The notes: a model not told the origin generated them from the sequence alone. A DNA stretch of 64,000 bases from Pelomonas sp. Root405 (GCF_001425165.1 NZ_LMDU01000001.1:1333311-1397310), one strand, 5' to 3'; positions 53,233 to 61,979 are shown, numbered from the stretch's first letter. A program made the numbers and translations.

Positions 53233-54545
53233 TTGACCCCCCGCGCGAACAGCGACGCCCACCCCGCCTTCGGGCTCATGTCGGCCAGGTTCCAGTCCGC
53301 CTCGACGAAGGCGCGCTGCGTCGCCTTGCGCTTGGGCAGGCCGTCGGCGTTGTTCTGGGTCTCGTCGTCGATCAACTGGCCGCGGTCCTCGGCGATGTCG
53401 GACAGCTGCTTGAAGTCCAGCGGGTCACGCGCCCAGGGCCGTGCGCCGACATACAAGGGCAGCAGCTTCTCCAGCTCGCGCGGCGGCACCCAGGACAGAC
53501 CCGGTGGCAGATAGGCCTCGCGCACCGGCACGATCTCGGCGCTGGTGGTGTAGCGGCCGGTGATGGGCAGGGGCTGGCCATGGCGGTCGACGGCGAGGTT
53601 GTCCTGCTCGAAGAGCTGCACATCGCCCACGCCGCCCAGGGTGAACAGCGGCAGCCGCTCGGCGGTGCCGGGCCCGGCGCGGTAGACATTGCCGACCAGC
53701 GTGACCTTGCCGACCTGGTAGGGCTGGCCGACCCACTCGTGCGCGACGAGGTTGTAGTGCACGGCCTTGCCACCGGGGTTGTAGATCAGGTTGTTGACCA
53801 TCGCGCCCCAGACCCCACCCTTGAACAGCGCGTTGCGCTCGCGGTTGGACGCGTAGACATTGCCCAGCAGCAGGATGCGGTTGGCGTTGTCGTGCACCAG
53901 CGTGCCCTTGCTGTGCTCGCCCTTCGTGTGGACGGACTCGCCCAGGCCTTCGTAGATGAGGTTGTGGCTGTAGGTGATGGCGTGTGAGGTGCTTTCGCGC
54001 CACGCATCGGGCGTGGCGCCCTTGAAGCGCGGGCCGCCGACCGACAGGTTCTCGTCGGTGGCCCAGGAGAAGCTGCAGTGGTCGACGATGAGGCGGCGCG
54101 CGCCTTCGGTCGTTGTGAAGCCGTCCTGGTCGCGGCCGCTGCGCTTGGCACGCCCGTAAGCGCCGGGCCGGATGCTGAGGTGCTGCACGATGACGTCGGC
54201 CGCGGCGATCTCGAACTCGCCACGCACCAGCGTGATGCCGGGGTCCGGCGCGGTCTGGCCGGCGATGGTCACGCGGCCCTCACGCAGCTTGTAGCCGGTG
54301 CCGCCCATGTCGATGACGCCGCCGACCTCGAACACGACGATGCGCGCCCCTGGCGTGTCGAGTGCCGCCTTCAGGCTGCCCGGGCCGTCGGCCGCCAGCG
54401 TCGTCACGCGGATGATCTTGCCGCCCTGGCCGCCCGTGGTCTGTGCCCAGCCGCTGTGGACATAGGTGGCGGGGTGCAGGGGCGCCGTCGTGTCGGCCGC
54501 GTGGCAGAGCCCGGTGGCCAGCACCAGGGTCAGGAGAAGTCGCAT
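53229..54545 (-). CDS. Pectate lyase family protein (PL1), paralog of the 43268 gene
   Basis: 438-residue exported lyase. Start at 54545 ([20 protein letters not shown], a signal peptide) overlaps the kdgK stop. Beta-helix motifs [60 protein letters not shown] and [20 protein letters not shown] are shared with the lyase at 43268-44617, including the terminal [10 protein letters not shown]. The two copies sit in separate operons, so they arose by duplication or were acquired separately. Confidence 0.9.
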   Translation of the reverse strand: MRLLLTLVLATGLCHAADTTAPLHPATYVHSGWAQTTGGQGGKIIRVTTLAADGPGSLKAALDTPGARIVVFEVGGVIDMGGTGYKLREGRVTIAGQTAPDPGITLVRGEFEIAAADVIVQHLSIRPGAYGRAKRSGRDQDGFTTTEGARRLIVDHCSFSWATDENLSVGGPRFKGATPDAWRESTSHAITYSHNLIYEGLGESVHTKGEHSKGTLVHDNANRILLLGNVYASNRERNALFKGGVWGAMVNNLIYNPGGKAVHYNLVAHEWVGQPYQVGKVTLVGNVYRAGPGTAERLPLFTLGGVGDVQLFEQDNLAVDRHGQPLPITGRYTTSAEIVPVREAYLPPGLSWVPPRELEKLLPLYVGARPWARDPLDFKQLSDIAEDRGQLIDDETQNNADGLPKRKATQRAFVEADWNLADMSPKAGWASLFARGVK

Positions 54546-55501
54546 CAGTCGCCGATCAGGTCTTGCATGGCCTCGCGCGGGATCAGCGCGCCGGGATGCT
54601 GGATGACGCGCGCCGCGAGCCGGTTGCCGAAGGCCGCCGCCTCGGCGGGTGCCGCGCCGCGCAGGCGCCGGCTGAGGTAGCCGGCGGCGAAGGAATCGCC
54701 CGCGGCCGTGGTGTCGACGACGCGCGGCACCGCCTCGGTCGCGACGTCCTGCCATTCGCCGTTGACGCCCACGCGAGCGGGCAGCGCGCCGCGCTTGATT
54801 GCGATCTCCGCCACCGGCAGGGCCTGAGCCGCGCTAACGGCCGTGTCCAGGTCGGGCGTGGCATGCAGGGCCTGATGGTCGTCGGCGGTGACCAGCGCGA
54901 TGGTGGACGCCGCGAACGCGCGGCCGTACCAATAGCGCGCATCGGCCGCCGAGTCCCACAGCCGCGGGCGGAAGTTGTTGTCGAAGGCAACCACCTTGCC
55001 GTTGGCGCGCATGCGCGTCATCAGCGCCAGCACGCGCTCGCGCCCCGCCTGCGGCAGGATGGCCAGGCTGATGCCGGACAGATACAGGGCGTCCAGTGCA
55101 TCGGCCTGTTCTTCCAGCGCCGTGGTGGCGGTGTCGAAATAGGAGCGCGCCGCCGCCTGCCCGCGCCAATAGTGAAAGCGCCGCTCGCCGCCGGCGTCGA
55201 GTTCGATCAGGTAGAGCCCCGGCACGCGGCCGACCAGGCGCTGCACCAGGCCGGTCTGCACGCCCTCCGCAGTCCATCGCTCCAGCAGGCCGGTGCTCAG
55301 GGAGTCATCACCCAGCGCGGTCGCGTAGTGCACCCGCAAGCCGGCGCCGCCGCAGCGCGACAGGTAGACAGCGGTGTTCAGCGTGTCGCCGCCGAAGGTC
55401 TGGCGCAGGTTGCCGAAGGCCTGGCCCTGCAGTTCAAGCATGCATTCGCCAAGGGCGGCGATCGACACCGGCCGAGCGACGGCCGAAGGGGTTGGGTTCA
55501 C
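54545..55501 (-). CDS. kdgK: 2-dehydro-3-deoxygluconokinase (KDG kinase)
   Basis: 318-residue PfkB-family sugar kinase that phosphorylates 2-keto-3-deoxygluconate to KDPG. N-terminal VSIAALGECMLELQ; substrate site LRQTFGGDTLNTAVYLSRCG; DNNFRPRLW; and the ATP/anion hole DTTAAGDSFAAGYL (263-276, catalytic Asp269). The ECMLEL and NFRPRLW patterns match KdgK. The start is a GTG at 55501; shorter GTG starts are possible. First gene of the kdgK-pel-GH43-dctPQM operon and downstream of a candidate KdgR dyad. Confidence 0.93.
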   Translation of the reverse strand: MNPTPSAVARPVSIAALGECMLELQGQAFGNLRQTFGGDTLNTAVYLSRCGGAGLRVHYATALGDDSLSTGLLERWTAEGVQTGLVQRLVGRVPGLYLIELDAGGERRFHYWRGQAAARSYFDTATTALEEQADALDALYLSGISLAILPQAGRERVLALMTRMRANGKVVAFDNNFRPRLWDSAADARYWYGRAFAASTIALVTADDHQALHATPDLDTAVSAAQALPVAEIAIKRGALPARVGVNGEWQDVATEAVPRVVDTTAAGDSFAAGYLSRRLRGAAPAEAAAFGNRLAARVIQHPGALIPREAMQDLIGD

Positions 55502-55512
55502 AGGTCTGGAAA

Positions 55513-55529
55513 ATGAAACGGCGGTTCAA
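55513..55529. promoter_or_regulatory. Candidate KdgR operator upstream of kdgK operon
   Basis: ATGAAACGGCGGTTCAA, half-sites ATGAAAC and TTGAACC with a 3-bp spacer, 12 bases upstream of the kdgK start codon. Similar to the dyads at 25088, 33436 and 33514. Position so close to the start codon would block the promoter or early elongation. Confidence 0.5.
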
Positions 55530-55668
55530 TAAAGATACCGTGAGCGGTTCAGTTACCGGCACATGGTTTACCCAGGCCTTCAAGCGCCGCGAAGAATCGC
55601 TCAAGCCGCTGCGCGATGCCGGGTCGCAGGCATCGGCGCATGGCCGCGCGCAACTCGCCCGAGGTGGA

Positions 55669-57054
55669 TCAGGTTTCGGTCGTCAAACTCAGCGGTCCAT
55701 CTGCGATGAGCCGGTACTGGCCGCGCCCGGCGCGCTCGATGTGCAGGCCGAAGTCGCGCTCGGCCAGACGGCGCTCCAGCAGCAGCAGGCGCACGCCGAG
55801 GTTGTCCTGCACTTCCGGCAGGCGCAGGTCTCCGCCGGCCAGGCGCAGCTCGCGCGTGCTGAAGGCCTCGCGGCCGGTGTCGATCTGGTCGCGCACCAGC
55901 TTGGCAACGATGGCGCCGGCGACGCCCTTGATCAGGTACTCGTCGTTGACGAAGACGCTGTGGTCGCGCGGGTAGTGGCGCAGGCGCAGCGGGGCGTCGG
56001 CGGCAGCGGGCGCGTGGGCAGGGGGTGGCGCCACCGCGGGCTCCTCCACCAGCTCCGCCGTGCGCAGCGCGGCCAGGCCTTGCGCCAGCTGGGCGCCCAC
56101 GGCGGTCAGCGCGTCTTCATCGTCATAGCTGAAGAACTGGTCGTTGTCGCTCTCCACCAGCAGCGCGCCCACGGTGCGGCCGCGCGCGCGCAGCGGCACC
56201 GCCAACTGGCTGCGCGGGCTGGCCAGGCCGGGCAGGGGAATGGTGTCGGCCATGGCCGCCTGCAGGCCGAGTTGCTCGGCCTTGGCGCGCCAGGACATGC
56301 CGTAGCTGTACATCTGGCTCATGTGGCCGATGCGGATGGGGATGTTCTCGCGCAGCGCGACGCCGGCCAGGCCGGCTTCAGCCAGCGGCAGCTCGGCGCC
56401 GCTGCCAGCCTGCTCGTAGCCGATGCTGGCCAGCGTGTAGAGACCCTGGCGCTGTTCGTCCAGCAGCCAGACGATGGCGTGCGTGATGCGCAGCTCGCGC
56501 TGCAGGCCTTCGGTGAAGGCGTTCAGCAGGCTGCGCAGGTCGGCGGCTTCGGACAGTTGCTCGCTCATGTTGCGCACGCCCACGGCGAGGTCGCAGCGCG
56601 GCGCCATCGCAGGCAGCGGGTGCACCGGGTCGAGCTTGCGCAGCGACTCGACACGATAGACGTCGGCACCGCGCAGGTGGAAGACCTTCTCCATGCCGGT
56701 CTGCGCCGCAATGCCGGCGAGCTTGGCACGCAGGCGCTCGTACACCGGGCCCTCGGTATCGGTACGCTCATAGCGCAGCTGCAGCAGAACCGACACGCCG
56801 GTGATCGGGTCCTCCACGCTGAGCGCGACGCGTCCGGTGGCCAGCACGTTGGCGCGCGCGCGGTTGAGGAACTGGTAGGTCAGCGCGACATGCTCTTCGT
56901 CGATGTACTCGGCATGCGACAGGTAGTTGACATGCGGCATGCCGTCGGCAGCCACCGAGCACATGGCCGGCGGGATGACGCCTTCGAGCAGGCGGCGCAC
57001 GTCGCGCAGCTTGAGCGCGCGGCGCTCGGTTTGGGGGGATGGGGTGTCGGTCAT
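55669..57054 (-). CDS. Split-barrel - GAF - winged-helix regulatory protein
   Basis: 461-residue multidomain protein. Residues about 15-155 look like a pyridoxamine-phosphate-oxidase/FMN-binding split barrel (GVIPPAMCSVAADGMPHVNY, DEEHVALTYQFLNRARANVL). Residues about 170-345 are a GAF sensor domain (LLNAFTEGLQRELRITHAIV, SQLAVPLRARGRTVGALLVE). Residues about 365-455 resemble an OmpR-like winged helix (YPRDHSVFVNDEYLIKGVAG, LGVRLLLLERRLAERDF). This suggests a redox- or ligand-sensing transcription factor. Its start overlaps the stop of the upstream small protein (TCATG). Function not established. Confidence 0.8.
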   Translation of the reverse strand: MTDTPSPQTERRALKLRDVRRLLEGVIPPAMCSVAADGMPHVNYLSHAEYIDEEHVALTYQFLNRARANVLATGRVALSVEDPITGVSVLLQLRYERTDTEGPVYERLRAKLAGIAAQTGMEKVFHLRGADVYRVESLRKLDPVHPLPAMAPRCDLAVGVRNMSEQLSEAADLRSLLNAFTEGLQRELRITHAIVWLLDEQRQGLYTLASIGYEQAGSGAELPLAEAGLAGVALRENIPIRIGHMSQMYSYGMSWRAKAEQLGLQAAMADTIPLPGLASPRSQLAVPLRARGRTVGALLVESDNDQFFSYDDEDALTAVGAQLAQGLAALRTAELVEEPAVAPPPAHAPAAADAPLRLRHYPRDHSVFVNDEYLIKGVAGAIVAKLVRDQIDTGREAFSTRELRLAGGDLRLPEVQDNLGVRLLLLERRLAERDFGLHIERAGRGQYRLIADGPLSLTTET

Positions 57055-57533
57055 GGCATCAGGTCGATGGGCTGGCCGGCGCCGGGGCCGGGTGTCTGGT
57101 CCCAGGCCGCCAGCGGCGTGAAGCGCACGCAGCTCAGGTCGGCCAGGGTGAGTTCGCCCATCACCGCCATGATTTGGCGACGGTCGGCACCGAACATCTC
57201 GATCTGCCGCAGCCAGGCCTCAAAGCATTGTGCGAACTTCGGACCTTGCTCGGCATAGGCGGGCAGCACCTCGGCGTCCACGCCCTTGACATGCAGCACG
57301 CGGTAGTTGCTGGGCCGGCCGGCAGAGACGGCGACGCGGCCGGTTGCGCGGATGGCATCGAGCAGGTCGGCCCCCGGCACGCTGCGCACCAGCAACTCCA
57401 TACGGCCGTCCGGCAGCGTCCAGGCGCCGTGCGCGAAGTGCAGCTCGGGCTGGCCCTGCAGCGTGCTCGAACCCACCCGCAGCGTGACACCCTGCTGCAG
57501 GTGCGCGATCCAGTCGTCGGGCAGGCGGGCCAT
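57051..57533 (-). CDS. Split-barrel-like small protein (copy 1 of a tandem pair)
   Basis: 160 residues starting MARLPDDWIAHLQQGVTLRV. It resembles pyridoxamine 5'-phosphate oxidase-like FMN proteins (GRMELLVRSVPGADLLDAIR, GRVAVSAGRPSNYRVLHVKG). Ends with [20 protein letters not shown], a tail also found in the neighbouring paralog. ATG overlaps the paralog's stop and its stop overlaps the GAF-protein start, so three genes are translationally chained. Confidence 0.78.
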   Translation of the reverse strand: MARLPDDWIAHLQQGVTLRVGSSTLQGQPELHFAHGAWTLPDGRMELLVRSVPGADLLDAIRATGRVAVSAGRPSNYRVLHVKGVDAEVLPAYAEQGPKFAQCFEAWLRQIEMFGADRRQIMAVMGELTLADLSCVRFTPLAAWDQTPGPGAGQPIDLMP

Positions 57534-58015
57534 CAGCGCAGCAGCTCCACGGCCTGGCCGGCACCGGGGCCGGGGGTCTGGTCCCAGGCACCGCAGGGCG
57601 TGAAACGGATGCCGGTCAGGCAATGCACGTCGAGGTCGTACCAGATGGCCATGATGGATGCGCGCGAAAAGCCGTAGGGCTCGACCCGGGCGATGAAACG
57701 CTCGCGGCAGCGCTCGAAGAGCTGGCCGTGGGCCGGCGTGGTGGCGAACACCTCGGCATCGAGCCCCTTGACATGCAGGGTGCGGTGGCTGCCCGGCTGC
57801 GCTGCCACATAGGCGATGCGGCCGTTTTCGCGCACGGCGTCCAGCAGGCGGTCGGCGACGTTGGCTGCCAGCAGCACCTCGACGCGGCCGTCCGGCAGCG
57901 CCTGCGCGGCAAGGCCGCGACAGATCTCGGGCTGGCCATCGGCATGGCTGCCACCCAGGCGGTGCGAGACACCGCTCTCGAGATGGGCGGTCCAGTCGGT
58001 GGGGAGTCGAGGCAA
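57533..58015 (-). CDS. Split-barrel-like small protein (copy 2 of a tandem pair)
   Basis: 160 residues if translation starts at a TTG at 58015 (MPRLPTDWTAHLESGVSHRL). This was chosen because it aligns with and equals the length of the downstream copy; a longer frame to 58069 also begins with TTG, and no start has a clear ribosome binding site. Shares LHVKGLDAEVFATTP and the tail [20 protein letters not shown] with copy 1, which identifies a tandem duplication. First gene of the three-gene chain. Confidence 0.72.
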   Translation of the reverse strand: MPRLPTDWTAHLESGVSHRLGGSHADGQPEICRGLAAQALPDGRVEVLLAANVADRLLDAVRENGRIAYVAAQPGSHRTLHVKGLDAEVFATTPAHGQLFERCRERFIARVEPYGFSRASIMAIWYDLDVHCLTGIRFTPCGAWDQTPGPGAGQAVELLR

Positions 58016-58059
58016 GGCGAGGGCGGATGAGTGGCAGGCGCGAATGATAGGCAGGCAGG

Positions 58060-58092
58060 CGCTTATCAAACACTTAACAAACGCTTAGCCGA
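58060..58092. promoter_or_regulatory. Three 11-bp direct repeats upstream of the split-barrel/GAF operon
   Basis: CGCTTATCAAA, CACTTAACAAA and CGCTTAGCCGA follow one another without gaps at an 11-bp period (one helical turn). They lie 45-77 bp upstream of the chosen start of the first split-barrel gene and about 150 bp from the divergent lipoprotein gene. The layout suits an activator or repressor array; the GAF/winged-helix protein of the same operon is a plausible binder (inference). Confidence 0.45.
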
Positions 58093-58243
58093 GAACTAGC
58101 AGCGCGCCCGACGCGGCCCAACCACAGTAGAGCCCACGCCGGACAGACGCCGGCACCACCGACGCAACCCCCAAGCAACCGACCGGCCGAAGACTTCTGG
58201 ATCTCGGCAGGGCGGAGCCTTGACCCCAACGGACTGACTTGCC

Positions 58244-59803
58244 ATGAACCGCCGCCTCAATCCCTTGCTGAGCGCCTTGCTCGCCACCGCCCTGCTGCAG
58301 GCCTGCGGTGGCGGTGGCAGCGATGCCGGCCCGAATTCGCAGCCGACATCCACGCCAGCGCCAGCGCCTTCGCCTTCGCCAGCGCCTGCTCCGGCCCCGA
58401 GCCCGGCACCCGCTCCCGCGCCGACCCCGGCACCGGCCCCTGCGCCTGCAGCCACTGCCGTCGGCGTGCCGCTGGGCCCGGTCGTCGCCAGCGCCCGCAT
58501 CGGCGCCGCGGGTGGCCGCCTGGACGCACCTGACTACGGCCTCGCCATCGTCGTGCCGGCCGGCGCCCTCCAAACCGAACAGCTCGTCACGCTGCAGCCC
58601 ATCGCGAACAACGCTCCCGGCGCCCGCGGCGGCGCCTGGCGCATCCAGCCCGAGGGCCTGCAGGCCGCCAAGCCCATCACGCTGGAATGGCTGCCCAGCG
58701 CCGCCGAGCGCAACGGTGCCAAGCATCTGCGCATCGCCACGCAAGGCGCCGACGGCATCTGGCGCAGCGCCAAGGCGGGCACCGACACCGATGGCGTCGT
58801 GCGCACGACGACGACGCACTTCAGCGACTGGTCCCTGGTGGCCGGTGTGCAGCTGCGCCCCGGCACCGCCGATGTCGGCGTGCAGCAGACGCAAGACCTG
58901 ACGGCCATGGTCTGCGGCCGCGGCGACGACACGGCGCTGCCCGGCCAGGACCGGCACTTCGCCTGCGACGCCGATGGCGGTGCGGCGCTGTCGTCCAATG
59001 GCTGGGCCGTCAATGGCGTGGCCGCCGGCGACGCCAGCGTCGGTACGCTGACCGGGACCGACACCATCGGCCCGTTGAAGCGCACCTACCGCGCCCCGGC
59101 TGCGCTGCCGGCGCAGAACCCGGTGGCTGTCTCGGTCAACTACCAGGACCCGTTCGACACCATCGACGGCCCGGTGCAGCTGGCGGCCCACCTGACCGTC
59201 ATCGACCCGCAGGCCGGCTGCGACTGGCTGCTGGGCGTCAACCAGCTCAACGTCGAGCTGGAGCAGGACTACCACTGGGCCGGCGCCGACGCGCAGGGCA
59301 GCGCCCGCTACGCCCACCGCGCCCGCGTGGTGGGCAAGCTGCAGCGAGACGCGGTGTCGCCCGTTGGCCAGGTGTGGTTCGCCGGCAATGTGAAGACCGG
59401 CAGCATCAGCGTCGACCAGTTCTACAGCAGCGCCATCGTGCCCGACACCATCCAGGTCACGGCGCAGGGCGAACCGCTGACGCATCCCGACGTGCAGCTG
59501 CTGCGGGCCTTCGTCAACCTGCAGACCTGCAAGCTGGACTTCAACGGCTATGTGCCCGTCACGGCCAAGCATGTGCGCACGCAGAGCCAGGGCACGGCCG
59601 TGATGGAGGCCAAGGTCAGCGGCCTGTCCTTCCGCATCGCCGGCTACGCGCTGGCCGGCCGCCGCCAGTTCGGCGAGGAACGCCTGCTGCCCGTCGAGCT
59701 GGGCCGGCGCGTCAACACCGAGCTGGTGGCGCCTGACAGCCACAAGGAAATCGACGGTGTGTCCGGCGCTTCGCGCCTGCGCTGGTCGCTCGCGCCGCAG
59801 TGA
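58244..59803 (+). CDS. Lipoprotein with Ala-Pro-rich linker and ZU5-like domain
   Basis: 519-residue predicted lipoprotein. Signal peptide with lipobox LLQAC (Cys21) followed by glycines. Residues about 37-73 are alternating Ala/Pro repeats, a rigid spacer from the membrane. A following segment GGRLDAPDYGLAIVVPAGAL resembles ZU5-type domains. The C-terminal ~350 residues are beta-rich and not assigned to a family. It starts a same-strand group (58244-63764). Function unknown. Confidence 0.8.
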   Translation: MNRRLNPLLSALLATALLQACGGGGSDAGPNSQPTSTPAPAPSPSPAPAPAPSPAPAPAPTPAPAPAPAATAVGVPLGPVVASARIGAAGGRLDAPDYGLAIVVPAGALQTEQLVTLQPIANNAPGARGGAWRIQPEGLQAAKPITLEWLPSAAERNGAKHLRIATQGADGIWRSAKAGTDTDGVVRTTTTHFSDWSLVAGVQLRPGTADVGVQQTQDLTAMVCGRGDDTALPGQDRHFACDADGGAALSSNGWAVNGVAAGDASVGTLTGTDTIGPLKRTYRAPAALPAQNPVAVSVNYQDPFDTIDGPVQLAAHLTVIDPQAGCDWLLGVNQLNVELEQDYHWAGADAQGSARYAHRARVVGKLQRDAVSPVGQVWFAGNVKTGSISVDQFYSSAIVPDTIQVTAQGEPLTHPDVQLLRAFVNLQTCKLDFNGYVPVTAKHVRTQSQGTAVMEAKVSGLSFRIAGYALAGRRQFGEERLLPVELGRRVNTELVAPDSHKEIDGVSGASRLRWSLAPQ

Positions 59804-59814
59804 AGGAGTCAGCC

Positions 59815-60879
59815 ATGAAACACGCCTTGCTGTTCACGCTGATGCTCGCGGCCGGCGCCGCGAAGGCCGGTTGCTGGGCCCCCAACGCCGTCGAGCCGCG
59901 CAGCAACGACGGCCTGCCGGTCAACCATGCCTCGTTCAAGCCGCTGCACGCGGCCATGGATGTGTTCGAGGCCCAGGCCAAGCCCAACCCCGGCCTGCTG
60001 GCCCTGCCCGAAGTGAGGCTGCGCATCACGCGTGCGGTGCTTGATTCCGACGAGCCGACCCGCCGCCCGCGCGAGGCCGTCATCCATGCCCAGGGCTTCG
60101 GCCCCAAGACCTGGACGGGCTCGGGCTGCGACATCCATGCCCAGGCCGCCAACCGCATCGGCCCGCGGGCCGGCTTCAGCGTCTTCGTCAACTCGCCGCT
60201 GGCGACCATGAACCGCTGGGCGCATGACGATCAACTCAGCGCCTACCTCGAAGGCGAGCGCGGTGAGGCCATGCAGGGCTGGCCCGTCTACCGCGAATGC
60301 GCCGTCATCGGGCCCGGACGCCGCCTGCCCTGGGTGCCGGTCACGGTCGGCGAGATGCTGGCTTACTTCGAACGCGAGCAGCAACGCGGGATCGCCGATC
60401 AGGACCGCCGCAACGAGCGGGCGTTGCAGCCCTTCGACCTGGCCGCCGCCGAGCGCAAGGCGGAACAGATGCGCCCGTTGGACGCCAAGCTCGCCGAGCT
60501 GACGCTGATGTCAGCGCGCCAGCGCAAGGCAGGCGAAGCCGAACACCATGCCCAGCTGGCGCGGGTTCGGCAGACGCTGGTGGACGAGCTGGAGGACCTG
60601 CGCCGCACCCGTGCCGCGATGACGGCCGATCAGCTCGGCGAGCCCTACCGCCTGGGCGCCGGCCGCCACCGCCTGCCCACGCCGGATCAGCCCGTCGGCA
60701 CGATGAAGCGCCTCGTCAAGCTGGACCCGTCCTTCCCCTGGGACGCCCGCAACCGCACGCGCATCCAGTTGCTGACCGTCTGCGCCAGCACCCACCCGAA
60801 CAACCCCGCCTATGCCCAGCCGATGCGCGACGCCGTCGCCGCGCTGGATCTGTCGCGCCTGGCCGCGCTGCTGAACTGA
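59815..60879 (+). CDS. Hypothetical periplasmic protein
   Basis: 354 residues from the ATG at 59815, which has AAGGAG upstream. Signal peptide MKHALLFTLMLAAGAAKAG with a Cys just after the cleavage site (AGCW). The C-terminal half is highly charged with probable helices (about 205-270, rich in Arg/Glu/Ala). I do not recognise the family. It begins 11 bases after the lipoprotein stop, so the two are co-transcribed. Confidence 0.75.
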   Translation: MKHALLFTLMLAAGAAKAGCWAPNAVEPRSNDGLPVNHASFKPLHAAMDVFEAQAKPNPGLLALPEVRLRITRAVLDSDEPTRRPREAVIHAQGFGPKTWTGSGCDIHAQAANRIGPRAGFSVFVNSPLATMNRWAHDDQLSAYLEGERGEAMQGWPVYRECAVIGPGRRLPWVPVTVGEMLAYFEREQQRGIADQDRRNERALQPFDLAAAERKAEQMRPLDAKLAELTLMSARQRKAGEAEHHAQLARVRQTLVDELEDLRRTRAAMTADQLGEPYRLGAGRHRLPTPDQPVGTMKRLVKLDPSFPWDARNRTRIQLLTVCASTHPNNPAYAQPMRDAVAALDLSRLAALLN

Positions 60880-60891
60880 AGAGCCCCCCTC

Positions 60892-61053
60892 ATGACACCG
60901 CACACCCTTTCCACGCCGCGCGAGCTGCCCGCCGTGCCCACCCCGCAGCCAGCCACGCCGGACGCACGCGGCCCGGCGCCGCGCAGCGATGTCTTCTGCA
61001 CGCTGGCTTGCCTCGGCAAGCCGCAGGGTGCCGCCTTCAGCCTGGCGGGTTGA
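60892..61053 (+). CDS. 53-residue two-cysteine peptide (possible modified-peptide precursor)
   Basis: Short ORF too small for automated gene finders. It starts MTPHTLSTPRELPAVPTPQP and ends DVFCTLACLGKPQGAAFSLA plus Gly. The N-terminal ~33 residues are Pro/Thr-rich and uncharged on balance, like a leader. The C-terminal ~20 residues hold Cys36 and Cys40 with small hydrophobics, like a core peptide. It sits 12 bases after the periplasmic gene and 2 bases before the ThDP dehydrogenase alpha gene, so it is inside the operon. Ribosome binding site GAAGAG is weak. No known family recognised. Confidence 0.4.
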   Translation: MTPHTLSTPRELPAVPTPQPATPDARGPAPRSDVFCTLACLGKPQGAAFSLAG

Positions 61054-61055
61054 GC

Positions 61056-61979
61056 ATGAATCCCTCGACCGCCTCGACCGCCTCCTCGCGGCTGGACGCC
61101 ATGCTGCTGATCCGCGCCTACGAGCAGCAGCTCATCGCCGCCGCCTCGCCCACCAATCCCGGCACCTGCACCTCGGTCGGCCAGGAAGCGTGCGCGGTCG
61201 GCGTCGTCAGTGCACTGGGCCCGCAGGACAAGCTGCTGACTCACCACCGCAGCGCCGGCCACCTGCTGGCGCGCGGCGCCGACCCCGAGCGCCTGTTCGC
61301 CGAGGTGCTGGGCCGCGCCACCGGCTATTGCCGGGGGCATGCGGGCTCGCTGCACATCTCGGTCAAGGCGCTCGGCGTCGTGCTGACGTCCACCATCGTT
61401 GGCGGCGGCCTGTCGCTGGCGCCGGGCGTCGCGCTGGCGCAGAAGCTCGGCGCGCAGCCGGAAGGCATCACGGCGGTGTTCTTCGGCGACGGTGCGGCCT
61501 GCCAGGGCATCTTCCACGAGGCCGTCAACCTGGCGGTCACCTGGCGGCTGCCGGTCCTGTTCGTCTGCGAGAACAATCAGTGGCAGGCCTATGTGCACCG
61601 CCGCGAGACCATGCCGGGCGAGCATGTCGCCGACTGGGTGCAGGGCCACGGCCTGGTGGCCGAGGTCATTGACGGCAACGACGTCGAGGCCGTGCACCTG
61701 GCGGCGGTCGAGGCCGTGGCCGCCATCCGCGACAGCGGCTCGCCGCGCCTGCTGGAGCTGACGACCTACCGCCAGCGCGGCCACTTCGAGCCCGACGACC
61801 AGGCCTATGTCTGCGCCACCGAACACGCGCAATGGCTGGCGCGCGACCCGATCCAACGCCAGGCCGAGCGGCTGATGTTGAGCGCCGATGACCTGGGGCG
61901 CCGCGAGGCCCGGATGCGCGGTCGCATCGCACAGGCCTACGCGGCGGCGCTGTCGGCGCCCTGGCCGCAGGTCGCATGA
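61056..61979 (+). CDS. Thiamine-pyrophosphate-dependent dehydrogenase E1 alpha subunit
   Basis: 307-residue E1-alpha-type subunit as in pyruvate, acetoin or branched-chain 2-oxoacid dehydrogenases. Segments: MLLIRAYEQQLIAAASPTNP, CTSVGQEACAVGVVSALGPQ, DKLLTHHRSAGHLLARGADP, GYCRGHAGSLHIS, and the ThDP/Mg site GDGAACQG (144-151) with the NN pair (173-174). It pairs with the E1-beta gene that follows. No E2 acyltransferase or E3 gene is in the window, so the acceptor of the acyl group is unknown. Confidence 0.9.
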   Translation: MNPSTASTASSRLDAMLLIRAYEQQLIAAASPTNPGTCTSVGQEACAVGVVSALGPQDKLLTHHRSAGHLLARGADPERLFAEVLGRATGYCRGHAGSLHISVKALGVVLTSTIVGGGLSLAPGVALAQKLGAQPEGITAVFFGDGAACQGIFHEAVNLAVTWRLPVLFVCENNQWQAYVHRRETMPGEHVADWVQGHGLVAEVIDGNDVEAVHLAAVEAVAAIRDSGSPRLLELTTYRQRGHFEPDDQAYVCATEHAQWLARDPIQRQAERLMLSADDLGRREARMRGRIAQAYAAALSAPWPQVA

